A stretch of DNA of 64,000 nucleotides, taken from contig JAPXFQ010000192.1 of NCBI GenBank assembly GCA_028564705.1, positions 124,001 to 188,000 on the forward strand. Direction: 5' to 3'. The notes under the pieces are model-generated. The model had not been told where the DNA came from. It did no database searches and worked only from the letters and a program-made list of their open reading frames with translations. Source of the stretch: Apricaphanius iberus (taxonomy: Eukaryota; Chordata; Actinopteri; Cyprinodontiformes; Aphaniidae). A program made the translations under genes and the position numbers. Shown one piece after another: positions 35,585 to 48,209 of this stretch (positions are counted from its first letter, which is position 1; every line of letters starts with the position of its first letter).

Positions 35585-38500
35585 TTTTCCCTCTTTTGAC
35601 CCTTCCTAAAGAAGGATCAATATATTCCTGTTTTTCTGTGACCCAAACAAGAGCTGACTCTGCAAAATACCTCTAAAACAATCTTAAAAGTATAATTTAA
35701 AGGTATAGTAACTAAAACACCTTAATCAAACATTAGTAATCAATTACTTTTTACAGATCCATCAGATAACCATTTAGTTTAACAATATAAAAATACAGAA
35801 ACATAAAAACAACACAATTTACAATGGTTTTGTCACATTTTTTTTTTCACAATCATTCATACATTTTCATTGTCTGTAATCATCCTTTTGCGTCCAGGTG
35901 AAATCTTCAGAACACAGGTGTAGACTAATCTGGTCCTTTTCAGTCACAAGGGATTATTCTGCCCGTAAATGTGAACTTAGTTTTTTTTTTCCTTATTTCT
36001 TGAAACCTGTTGCTTCTTGGTCCAGTGAGCTCATCAAATAATCACTTTAAATCTCCAACTACTTCACCAGTGGTCGGCAAGAATTCATGGCAAAGAGCAT
36101 TCATTATGTGCAGTGTTTAACCTGTTGACGCACTGGTTTGTCCATCATCCTCCACATTATAACAGATTTGATCCAAACAGCCTGGAGCCGACCAATTTTA
36201 TGTTGTTTATAATGTGTCAGAAAGGTATTTCATTCTCCACAAAGAATGAAGAAGAGTAATCTCCAACGTGTCCGGGTGTCTGTGAATGAGCTCAAAGAAC
36301 TACAAACATACATGTATGACTTCTCATCTAATTATATAAGTTAGGGTTAATGATTATCCAATTCCTAAAACATCTGAAAACAAAAAGTAAAAACCAAAAA
36401 GAATTCTGTGTAGGTATCATCCTCTAAGCAAACCAGAAGGTTCTAATTTACTTCACTAAAACACACCATCCTGTTAAATCAGAAAAAAATAAAAGTTATA
36501 ATAATTGCAAACAAACAAAACAGAAATCTCATCCATTCCCCATTCTTTACCTTCAACACAATTAGTAATAATAATAGTAATAATTTATCTAATCATCATT
36601 GTAGTGCTAGTATGAACTCAGCTCTTCCCTCTTTGCCAAATTGCTAAATTTTGCACTAGAAAACATAAAAATAATCCCAATTTAGCCAAGGTCCTGTTTA
36701 CAACACGGAGCAAAACACAAAATTTTAGTAACACAAAAATTAATACTATCATGCTATTTGATGCCAGGATTCTCAACATAATTTTTTTTTTTTTTTTATC
36801 AGCCCTCTGAACAGTCTGTAAGGCCTATGACATTAGCTATATATTCAGAAATAGCACATTTAATGATATGCGTAAAACTAATTTATCTTGCAAAGCAGTT
36901 AACCTGAATTTTTATATTTCAGCAGTCAGACCCTTTAAACTTGCCAGGAATTTATTAACAAAACTAGTAAACCTATAATTTAGAGTTTCCAAACTCTGTA
37001 TAATCTTACCAAGCCCGGCCCATGTGAAAATAGAATCACTTTTCTGTCCATCACTCCATAGCTTGTGCTCTGGTGAAACGTTAAAATGTCCAGATACGGT
37101 AATTTGGAGCAGTGGCAGTGCACTTCCTCCTCCTCCGGTTCTTGATTCTCTACTGCGAACAAAGAAAAGAATGCTCTTTAAATTCAGCAAGTCCTCCTGC
37201 CTGTCCAGGTCAAAAGCAGATATGAACAGATATCCACAGAGAAGCAGATGATCGTCAATAGGGCAAGTTCCCCTTACGTCCACAGTCTCAGAATGGAGCA
37301 CACGTCCTAACTACATAACTACTTTGATCATAGATATGTATACAAAATCATTGTGATATATTTCCCATGTCCCGGATTTGGCAAAACATGACCAGATTTT
37401 TTCAAAACATTTTCAAACAAATAGGTCTCTGGTCTGATCTCAAATGTAATAATGATTGCTGAAATACCCAGGTTAACACTAAGTTACGTCCGTCTCTCTG
37501 TCAATCTTATCCTTACTGTGGGTGTAACTGAAAATCTTTTCCTCACCCATTTAACTTCCTTCCTGGGCAATACATTTCAGTTTCAACAGTCTCCCAAATC
37601 CTTGAGGTGAGTAAAATATCTGAAAATTAATCAGTAAAATCAGTATGCTCTATGTTGATGTCCTACAAAATATGGTGTCTGAGGGCAAACATAACAATTA
37701 ATAACATAATGTCTATTCCTCAGATATAAACTGTATCGATACCATTGATTAATTATTTTCTTCAAAGTTTAGTGGTCTGTTCATAAAGTAAATAGATAAA
37801 TAAAAAATATTTAAAAAAAAAGGCTGGATTTTTCTTTTAGATATTGCTGTTGTTAAGCACCACTAAAAAATTGCAGTAACAAAAATAAAAGTACTAACCA
37901 TCTGCAAAGGTTCTATCCTCTTTTTTCTGTCTCTCTTGTAAACAGTCTCTATGGAAAAGTGGCTCTCCTGGTTTCGCTTCACTGAGGTTGAGACGAATAG
38001 CTCATATTGAACTAAACCCCTCTGATATTCAGACTTCACACCACTTTTCCCAGACTCTGTCCCTTTAATCAATTAATAACTTCTGCTACTATAATTGTGC
38101 TACTTACAGTGAGATAAAGATGTCCAACTAGGTTTCTCTTCTATTTTAACTGTTGTTTGTGTCGTCAAGGTTACCTGTGAAGCTCCTCCCACCTGAGCAA
38201 TGACCAATAAAGATCCAGTCTCCAACTCCCCCTCTTTTCAAATTTATCCAAAGTAATGTAGCATCATTTGTCACATCAGTACACTGGATCGCTATCAAGC
38301 TGGCTCAGAGAGAGAAAATATCAAAATTAAAAAACATCAAATGTTTAAAACAAAATCAGAGAATAGTACTGACTGAAAAACACAACATAGTTTAACAAAA
38401 ATGGTCTTCAGTTTGCTATTATAACACTTCTGGAGTAGTTATAGTATACTAGGCTCAGTTCTAGGTTTCGTTACGGGAGCAGTGATTGATGTGAAATGCA

Positions 38501-38894
38501 TTAATGACCACAGACCACAGAATCAGTTTGAATTGCCGGCTTAATACATTTAGTTGACAACAGAAAACAGACAGTTGACATACAGTTACGTTAATTTCTG
38601 AATCACTTTAAAAGGAAAATTAATTATTTCCCCCTTTTTTTCTTCCAATGAAAATTAGTTTTTTAATCCCTTTTTATGTAAACATATCGTTTGGCTTAAA
38701 AGGATACTATTTTCAACCTAGGTTATTATCAGTCTCAATGGTTATCGCTAATTTATTTGAGTTAGGCCTAACTCAGCTTTATCCTGAATAAAGTTTAGTT
38801 CCTTAGTTTCAAGGTTTAGTTCAAGTTTGGTTTAGGTCAAGTTTGGTTAAGTTCACGTTAAAGTTTAAACCATTTCCTATTTTGTTGTTCGTTC
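35585..38894 (-). other. Internal region of the outer LTR element, 3' part
   Basis: A+T-rich, mostly without long ORFs. A 129-codon minus-strand ORF (37,301-36,912) and a 69-codon one (38,072-37,863) lie where an env or other 3' gene would be, but I cannot match either to a family. Otherwise nothing coding is visible. Confidence 0.5.
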
Positions 38895-39477
38895 CCATAA
38901 AGAATATTACATGTCAGAAAAAACGCGCTTACAGCATTAATATGAATGGGTAACAATTACAACAATAACAAAAACAAAACAAAACTCAAAATGTATTCAG
39001 CAGAAAACTGAATAAACTTGTATTGCACAAGGAATTGTCTCTGTTCTCTTAGATTTAAATCCGTTAGTTGTCCTGAATGGTTAATCCAGTGTATCTGTGG
39101 ATCCACTGCAGTTCTACAGTGAAATGTGGATCAATCCTACCAGTTTCTGATGAAAACCGTGCTATATCCAGCCGAGGGCTCTTTGCTCCTGTGTGATGCA
39201 CAGTTCATGGGGTCACTGGTGGCTCGCCATCTTGTATCTCGCACGTGGAATCCAACTCCAATATTCGCTCTGAATTTTCCGTCCAAACCGTAATGGCCAA
39301 GTCCCGTTCGGTAATGAACACAAGTATGTGACGTCGCCAAGTCACGTCAGGTTGGCAACATCAAAAAATAACTCCTTCAAGGCACAAAAGCAACTTTAAA
39401 TAAACTCTTTACTTTTTTATTTTTTTTTTCTCCGTTTTCAGCAGCAGCTCTGCAGCAGCTGTCTGCGTTTCTCCCTC

Positions 39478-39819
39478 GTTCAGAAGCAGGAATAGACCAA
39501 ACAACCCGATTGGCTGTTACTAGTCTCAAGGGTCACGCTGCAACGTGACTCTACAAAACAAAAGTCTGAACACAGTTTAAGGCATGTTAAGTGAAATACA
39601 TAAAAAATAAAATGAATTTACATATTTTTAACCCTTTTTTCTATGTTTTTAAACCTAAATGAAACATTTGTATCATGAAATAAAGCATTTGACTATTTTA
39701 ATGCATTTTAAATTCATTTTAACCTATTTATTGCCTATTCATTGCTTACAATGCATTTCTTTGGGACTGTTTTTATTTACAAGCTTTAGTTGAAATGGTG
39801 TTTTGTAACCAGGGTTACA
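39478..39819 (-). repeat. Gypsy 3' LTR (shared part)
   Basis: Matches 43,911-44,252 almost base for base, beginning gttcagaagcagga and ending agggttaca. The full LTR extends left of 39,478, perhaps to 38,900, where only this copy retains sequence. Confidence 0.85.
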
Positions 39820-39865
39820 CCCTCCCTGCTTAAATATATGCAAGACCCTTTGCATAAGGCATTTT

Positions 39866-42800
39866 TTAGACTACTTTGATCTCATGGACTTCAATAGTGT
39901 TAGTTACAGCGTCACTTAAGCGTTGGAACAAAGATTGAACTATGCTGACAAGAGGATTTCCCAATTCAGGGTAGGTTAAGAGTTTAGGTTTTATTCTTTC
40001 TCGAGAAGATCTCCTGAGAGCTTGTTCTGCCTCTAAGTCATGTTCTTTGTTGTCATTGTTCACAGATGGGTCCTCATTCATTTCAATATGAGTTTGACTA
40101 GTTTCCACATTTGAATTTGGTGCATTGACTATTTCACCTAGTTTAGTTTTTGGTTATCCTTCGCTTGCAGGTTCAAGTACATTCTCTGTTTCAAGTGAAT
40201 TTGCCATTTCCATCATGTCCATGCCTTCTGAGGCATTATCAGGCAATGTAGTTTTACCAGGCTCATTATGGTCTCCCTTGGGTCCAAGAGCTTTGGGGTG
40301 ACCAGGGGCAACATAGCTGGCCGACGCCTCACACTCAGCCTCTCTAAAGGCATCAATCAGTTCAGGGGGTCTGGCAGGTGCTGATACTTGAGCGTTGTCT
40401 GATTTTGGTTGCTCAACAGCAGGGTTTAAATGAGTGTTGATGGGAAAAACTACTTTGTAGTCCTCAAGGGACCTGGAGAACTCTCTGAGAGGACTTTGAG
40501 GGTAATAGAGAGGGTAGTTATCCTCTTCCTCAGAATCATAGTCATGCTCCGGTTCATCAGGATCAGTAATAGGGTGTTGACGCGTGTTTGCTCGCCGTGG
40601 TTTTCATTGAACTACCGGAGGATTTTCAGGGACGGTTGGCAAGAACCCGCATGGTAACAAAAGGTCTCTGTGAAGAGTTCTAGTGGGACCATTGTGGTGC
40701 TCTGGTTGGACCGTATATACCGGTAGGTTGTCCTTCTGACTTACAACCACATGGACAATGGATTCCCACCTATCAGCCAACTTGTGTTTACCCCTAATTC
40801 TAACATTCCTCACAAGCACACGATCGCCAACATCCAGGACAGATTCAGTTACATGTTTGTCATATCTGGTTTTATTCCGTTCAGCAGCTTTAGCAGCATT
40901 TTTGGTAGCCAGTTGGTAACTTTCTTGGAGGTGAGATTTAAGGGCTATTAACGTACTGTGCGTGAGACTGTTGCTGACGATGGTTCAAAGGGATATTGAA
41001 AGCCAGGTCTATTGGTAATCTCGGCTGCCTGCCAAACATTAACTCGTAAGGTGTAAACCCAGTGCTTTCATGTTTGGTGCAGTTATAGGCGTGTACGAGG
41101 GGCTTAACAAAGTCACGCCAATGTATCTTGTGTTCGTCGTTGAGTGTACCTAGCATGTTTAGTAAGGTTCTATTAAACCTCTCTACAGGGTTTCCCCTGG
41201 GGTGATAAGGTGAAGTTCTGACTTTTTGAATTCCCTCTAGGTCACACAGCTCTTTGATGGTTTTCGATTCAAAGTCTGCTCCTTGGTCACTATGCAACTT
41301 CTCCGGGAAACCATAGTGGATGAAGAAGTTTTCCCACAGGGCTTTGGCTACGGTTCGAGCCTTTTGGTTTGGGGTAGGAGTTGCTACAGCGTACTTCGTA
41401 AAAAAGTCTGTAATGACAAGGACATCCTTTGTATTACTGCGGTCTGGTTCGATAGTCAAAAAGTCGATGCATACTAACTCGAGAGGTCTGGTGACTTGTA
41501 TGTTTACTAGGGGCGCTGCCTTCTCTGGCAGGGTTTTTCTGCAAACGCACCTGCTACACTTTTTAACCTTTTGCTCAATGTCTGAAGCCATTTTTGGCCA
41601 GAAAAATCTGGTTCTAGTTAAGTCAAGAGTCCGGTCAAAACCGAGGTGACCCATGTCATCGTGAAGGCTTTTTAAAACCATAGATCTCAGGTTTTCAGGG
41701 AGAACGAGTTGATAATGGATTCCTTCGCCTACTTGTCTCCTTCTGTACAAAATCCCATTCTGAAACTCAAGTTTGTTTAGTTCGCGCAGAAAGATGGAAA
41801 GTAGTGGAATTTCTTGCCGTACAGTAGGGGGAGATGTTTCACCTGTTTCGAGCTGGTGTATGATTTCACCGATAGCAGGATCGTTTCTTTGACTTTGTCT
41901 TAACTCTTCTTCTGACATACTTTGAATGACAGGAAAAGCGTTGCACTGCTCGAAACTCTCAGGAAAAGCATTAGTGCTCATGGACAGGGATGTTACGAGT
42001 GGGCATACAAAAGCATTTTGGTCTTTATCAAGAGACTGGAGGACCAGGTGTTTATCACAGATTGCACTGACAGCGTGAGGAGGAATGTGAGTGCAAGCAT
42101 CTGTGCCAGGTAAATGGTTCTGTACAAACTGGCGAATCCGCTCTTGTTCCTTCAGAGAGACTAAGTCATTTACTGGCTCGGGATGTGGACAGCGGGATAA
42201 GCCATCTGCGTCAATGTTTTGTTTGCCTGCTCTGTACTGGAGATGGAACTCAAAAGAGGACAGGGCGGACAACCAGCGGTAACTTGTCGCATCTAACTTA
42301 GCGGTGGTCAGAATGTACGTTAAGGGGTTACTGTCAGTTAGCACTGTGAAAGGACTGCCATGTAAGTAATCACAAAACTTTTCCGTTACAGCCCACTTGA
42401 GGGCAAGAAACTCGAGCTTGTGGGCGGGGTAACGACTTTCACTTTTTGATAGTCCCCTACTCGCGAATGCGATTACGCGCATCTCTCCCTCCTGTTCTTG
42501 ATAAAGAGCTGCCCCTAACCCAGTTGTACTAGCATCCGTATGTAGTACATAAGGCAGCTTGTGATTGGCAAAGCCTAACACGGGGGCAGTAGTCAGTTTG
42601 TCTATTATTGTCTCAAATGCTCGTTGGCAACTTTCTGTCCACCTCTCCCCGAAAGAAGCTTTTGGCTGAAAGTACTGGACACAGTTTGGCTTAGGGCTAT
42701 TATTCTTTTTCAGTGGGGGGTATCCGGCAGTCAGATTGCTAAGAGGTTTGACAATCTTAGAGAAGTCCTTGATAAACCTTCTATAATACCCTGCAAACCC

Positions 42801-43910
42801 TAGGAAGGAATGGAGCTCTTTAAGGTTTTTGGGAGTTGGCCATGTTTTTAAGGCTGCAACTTTTTCAGGGTCCGTTTCAACCCCATGCTGAGAAACGATG
42901 TGCCCTAAGTACTTCACGGACGTCTGGAAGAACTTGCATTTTTCCATTGATAGCTTCAGACCGTATGCTTTTAGACGACTAAGCACATGAAGAAGACGGG
43001 TTTCATGTTGTTCAAGGGTGTCGGAGAAAACTATAAGGTCGTCCAGGAAGACCAGGACTTCCTTAAGGTTGATGTCACACATACATTTCTCCATCAACCT
43101 TTGAAATGTACTGGGAGCGTTTGTTATGCCCTGGGGCATCCTGTTAAACTCGAAGAACCCCAGCGGACATACAAAGGCGGTCTTCTGCTTGTCAGTCTCA
43201 TCAACCTCAATCTGATAATACCCGCTTTTGAGGTCAAGGACCGAAAACCACTTCGATCCAGTGAGGGCTGAAAATGCCTCTTCTAAATTCGGAAGCGCGT
43301 AGGCATCTTTGATTGTGTTCAGATTCAACTTTCGATAATCAACGCAAAGTCTTATATATCCATTCTTTTTCTTAACCACCACTATCGGTGAGGAAAATGG
43401 CGATTCCGACTCACGGATTACTCCTGCCTCACTTAGTTCTTGCAAATGCTTCCGTACATCTTCCAGATCTTGGGGTCGAATGGGACGGGGTCTATGCTTA
43501 AAAGGGGTTTCATCACTCAGTTTGATTTGGTGTTTTACTTTGTCAGTACAACCGAAATCTGTATCATGTAGTGCAAACACTTCTGGCATGGCACTCAGCT
43601 TTTGTATAATTCGCTCTTTCCATTCAGCAGGGACTGGAGAATCGGCAAAGTTGAGGTCGAGCTTAACGGCTTTTGAGCTGGTAGTATGCTCGGGCTGCTG
43701 AGGGATCTGACTGTTTGGCAATACCTCCTGCATGGCATATATTTCCGCGATGACACTCTTTGCAGGGATAACTATGTCATGTTTACTTTCATTTCGCAGG
43801 ACCACGGGGAGCTTTTGTGAGAGTTTATCAGGGAGGGTAAGTAAACAATGGGTGACTAGGATACCACCTGGCAAGGAGGATGAGGAAGGAGACTCAACTA
43901 CTACCCACTT
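39866..43910 (-). pseudogene. Ty3/Gypsy pol (RT, RNase H, integrase), disrupted
   Basis: The main open stretch (to 40,938) carries, in order, a reverse transcriptase with SVLDLKSGYYQIEV, the FLDD catalytic box and KYLGHIVSQHG; an RNase H region (LHTDASTTGLGAALY); an HHCC integrase zinc finger (H...H...CSRCVC); and the integrase core with ITDFFTKY, SDQGADFES and NPVERFNRTL. A single-base change in reading frame near 40,944 cuts off the integrase C-terminus, which continues in another frame to a TGA near 40,605; further downstream a TAA near 40,155 precedes the RRSSRERIKPK tail ending at 39,866. Gag and protease are absent. The first residues of the open frame come from LTR sequence. Confidence 0.9.
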
Positions 43911-44252
43911 GTTCAGAAGCAGGAAGAGACCAAACAACCCGATTGGCTGTTACTAGTCTCAAGGGTCACGCTGCAACGTGACTCTTCAAAACAAAAGTCT
44001 GAACACAGTTTAAGGCATGTTAAGTGAAATACATAAAAAATAAAATGAATTTACATATTTTTAACCCTTTTTTCTATATTTTTAAACCTAAATGAAACAT
44101 TTGTATCATGAAATAAAGCATTTGACTATTTTAATGCATTTTAAATTCCTTTTAACCTATTTATTGCCTATTCATTGCTTACAATGCATTTCTTTGGGAC
44201 TGTTTTTATTTACAAGCTTTAGTTTAAATGGTGTTTTGTAACCAGGGTTACA
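43911..44252 (-). repeat. Truncated Gypsy 5' LTR fused to pol
   Basis: Homologous to 39,478-39,819. At 43,911 it abuts pol coding sequence directly, so the 5' LTR has lost its downstream part together with leader, gag and protease. Confidence 0.85.
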
Positions 44253-44257
44253 CCATA

Positions 44258-47200
44258 CTTCAAATTCTATCCATATTTATAAAGAAAAATCCAAGATTTA
44301 AATCAATAACAAAACAACTTCCCTATACATATTTCTTTGGGACTTTAAGACCATAGAGCAAAACAGGCATGTCTCATTCCCTGATCAAATTGATGTGAAA
44401 GTAACCAGGTGGTTGCTTATTGTTAGAAATTACCAAACCTAAAGTACTTGTTTGTTCTAAAAGTCCAATCTATATTTGTAAGCGACTTTTTTTTATATGT
44501 TTCCTAAAAACCCAAATGTGCTAACTGGCCTGACTCATTTAACATTCTGTTAAATGAGTCAAACATAGTCAAACTAATTTGTGTAACTAAAACTCCAGTT
44601 ACTTCCTCTATATGGCAGTTTAGCTTTTTTCTTAAATGTTTGTAACATGTATAATATTCCAATTTCCATTAATCAATAAAACTAAAAATACAAAATAATT
44701 TCATAAACAAGCTTCAAAAGATAAAATATCTCTAAACAAAAGTTTTAAAATTAATTAAAACAAAACAACAAAAATCAGCATTTTACAGTCAATCCCAATT
44801 ATCCTCTCAGGCTTCTTTTTGTTTCTCAAATTATAAACACCAAATTGAATTGAAGCTTCTAGATATGTCAAATAAATGACCACCGAATCATTTTTGCTTT
44901 ACCTCAGTTTTTCAATCAACATTCCCCAAATGTATCATTAATAAATAGCCAGCAGTTTTGCAATTCCAGTCAGGTTCCACTTCAAGGTAAATATACATAC
45001 AAGTTGAGAGAAATAAAAATAAAAAATTAAATAAAAATCTATATCAACTGTCAGCAACAAAGTCTTCACTACTTAAATGGTATATTATTCCATTGTTCTA
45101 TTCTATTATCATATCTGTTCTAGAACCCTTTTCTCTAAATTCAAGAGGCAGAAATTCCCTCTCAGCATCAGGTAGACTACCTACCAGATCATGCATAACA
45201 TCTGACAGATTAATTTTAAAATTCAATTTTTCCCAAACAGCATTTCTAAAGTCTACAGGGCTAGAACAAATAGCCAAAATGAAAACAATTTCAGTAGTTA
45301 ATAATTACTTAAATTGTACTTATTTAAATCATGGAAATAAGAAAAATGTGTATAAATCGTGTAGCACTTACTATATTTATTCCTGTAAATTGAAAAACCT
45401 GCCAATTCCTAACCGTTCATACTAGACAGGGTTATATGCTTCTCTGAGATGTTTTTACAGTTTTCTAATGAATTTCTAATTCTTCAAAAACTACAGCAAT
45501 TAAGATGTCCATAATACCTAATCATTAATCTCATTCTTTTATAAAGGATTCTACTATTCAATAGTTTATCAGTTTTGTACATTTTTCTATGTCATGTCTA
45601 AACTAACTCATGAAAATGGACACACCAATATTCATCAAAGTGTTTCAGTTTTCTTTGCAAGAATTTAAACATTATTTGTAAAAAATCAACTTTTCTGCTT
45701 TTCAATATATCCAATTAATTATTTTATCAATGCATCTTTTAATTTTAGTCTTTAAGCAGCTCATCAACCATTCACAGTCATTGTCCGATTTGTCAACTAG
45801 ATATTTTACTTTGTCACCAGACTGTACTAATTTCATCATCTACACCCATTTATCATAATTTTATTCATGCTCAAATTTTCCATTTTCACTTCAATACAAC
45901 TTCATATCACCTTGGCTATCTGCTTTTATTGCTCCCTTTCTGTTCTGCAGTTTATCCACCTCAATTTTAAGATTTAATTCTTAGATTATTACAATATTAT
46001 TTTATTTAGAGGTTCCGAGACTTAATTGTCCACAAACTGGAATCCTATTTGGGTCTGAATATGGGGCCGGCTTCCGTAAACAGACACAAAAGGAACCGAA
46101 CAGTATCATCTCAGAAAGAATATCTCCATAGCAGATAAATTACGGTCAGCAATCACTTCTTTATCTATTTAAAATATATTTTTACGGACGATTTTATTTG
46201 TTACAGCCTCACCTTTTCAACTCAAAGTTGGTCATACTATGAAAAAAGAGGAAGCAGATTTAATAAAGTATTTAGTTTAAAATAAAATGTAGATATATTC
46301 ATCTGACTCTTGAATGTGTGCACTGCTGTTTTTTCTTTTTCTGTTTTACTGATAGGTCGCTTATAAACGATACATCCCTAAGGACAAACTCTTCAATAGT
46401 AACCGAACTCCTATAGGAGTCGAAATGGTATTAACAGTAAGCCACAAGGATCTAATCTTCAAAATGAGGCGGAATTCTCGACACACTACGTCACATCGCC
46501 TGCTTCAAAAACTATTTAATTACTCTTTATGTTTACTTTTTTTTTCTTCGATGTAATATGTTTAATTCAGTTTCTTCTACTTTATTTATTTATTTATTCA
46601 TCATTTACTTTTAAATAATACTTTATACTCGAGTTTTACAAGATTCCTCAACAACCACAACACAGAGACCTCATCTCACACACACCCACATACACACACA
46701 CACAGACACACACAATTGTTCGCTATCTCTCATTTATACAAGACTCAGATAGATATTTATCCATTTATTTGTAAGCTTATCGCTTCAAGGACTCGAAACC
46801 TCAGAATTTATGAAATAATATTATCTAAAACTTCTCTTACCGGTTTTGAGTCCTTGAAAAGATTCACCAGCTGACTCCACTCCGGGGGAGAACCTCACAT
46901 CTGAACCGGGTCCCTAAGACGGAGAACCTCCAATTTCCAGCAGCTCATGGTGCTCCTTCCCCGGAGTGCAGATCAGATGCCGGGAAAAAAGAAAAGAGAA
47001 ATACATCAACAATAAATTCTTAATCAGACTCACATTCACTAACCTAGGTTTAATTTCACTTTATTCCATGACGTCTTTATTCCTAAATCACCATAAAAAG
47101 TCATTGACCTTAGAGAGTCCCACACTCTCGCAGCTTCCCACAAGCTGTTAATGACCTGTGATCACAACCCAAACAAGTTTTTGTAGACCTCACCTACAGG

Positions 47201-47527
47201 AACACTTTAAACCTAGTCTTGATCCCAGATCGTTTCGGCAGAACGCGTCCGCTCTTGCTTAGGGGCGACAAAACCCAGAGGCACAGGCAGTTTAATTAGT
47301 CTCACACTAATACCATAAAACTCCAAAATTCACTTCACATTAAGCCTTATACTTCCAAAAAACTAAATATTTAACCTGCCCAAAAATAGAAAACATAATT
47401 CTTTCATGTACACATTTATTTTAGAGTAGAACTTTTTGTTCATTTTATTTTTTAAAGTCTACTTATCTGTATATCTGCAAAAATTAAATCCCGTCTCCAA
47501 ACTCTGATCGCGTCTGAGGTCACCATC
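44258..47527 (-). other. Internal region of the outer LTR element, 5' part, with PBS
   Basis: A+T-rich and without a convincing ORF although a gag gene would be expected here. A CA-rich microsatellite lies at about 46,675-46,716. The PBS-like TGGTGACCTCAGACG (minus strand) lies at about 47,511-47,525 beside the 5' LTR. 46,840-47,300 is less A+T-rich and may be leader sequence. Confidence 0.55.
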
Positions 47528-48209
47528 TGAAGGATTTTATTCTTTATTCAATTTAAACCTTAACTCTATAAATTCCATGCGTGTTCATTTTTATCAGAGA
47601 GGAGACGAGAGTCATTTTAAATCTCTTTAGATTTTAATACAAGAAATCAAATACTGGTTCACAGGGTTGCTTAAAACAAATCAAATATTTAGCTTACAGA
47701 GTGGTATAAATTATTCACACTCTGGGTCACCCTACCTAGGAGGAATGACAACGTATATAACAGAAACATTAAGTTTTATATTTTAACACAAAGTTAGAGA
47801 ACCTCCCCCTAACGTTAAATATGGGACACAAAACATGATTGGTTCATTCAAACTTTTGCCAAGACCAGCCTCCTTATAACCATGCATGCATAATTAATTA
47901 CCTTCCTGTTATTCTGACTTTGCAAACCAGCTCTAACTAGAGTTTTTGCTGACCGTTATTTCTTACATGTTCTTATCTGTTGCCCTATTCTTTTGCAGTC
48001 CAGACATCCTCCATATCCTGTTTTTCTCCACTAGTTTGGGTGCAAAGGTTTCACATCCTGTTCTAAAGTTCCTGTTTTTATCTAACTAACTTGTATGCAC
48101 ATGACAAAACATCTCTTTAAGCAGTAACAACACTTCAAAGCGGTTATAATAAAGTCACCAATACATTTCATACATCCCAAAGTAATGTTTTATACTGTAT
48201 TTCCCATCA
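47528..48209 (-). repeat. 5' LTR (minus-strand orientation) of the outer LTR element
   Basis: 682 bp, begins tgaaggattttattc on the plus strand and ends cccatca. Paired with 34,903-35,584. It is followed outside by CCGT and then the P2X7-C-like exon. Confidence 0.88.

Larger units (their letters stand above)
38900..44252 (-). mobile_element. Ty3/Gypsy retrotransposon, gag/protease deleted, nested in the outer LTR element
   Basis: A minus-strand pol is bracketed by near-identical direct repeats 39,478-39,819 and 43,911-44,252, each ending (plus strand) ...accagggttaca, so each LTR starts TGTAACC on the minus strand. CCATA at 44,253-44,257 and 38,895-38,899 may be the 5-bp target duplication, placing the left end at 38,900 and the 3' LTR at about 920 bp; the left boundary lacks a canonical CA end, so it is uncertain. 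The 5' LTR is truncated and joined directly to pol at 43,911, removing its U5 side, the PBS, gag and protease. A purine tract (aagcagggaggg) precedes the 3' LTR. Confidence 0.8.

Noticed and set aside
36912..37301. 129-codon ORF as an envelope gene of the outer LTR element
   Set aside because: Position fits but no signal peptide, furin-like site, fusion peptide or membrane span could be identified.
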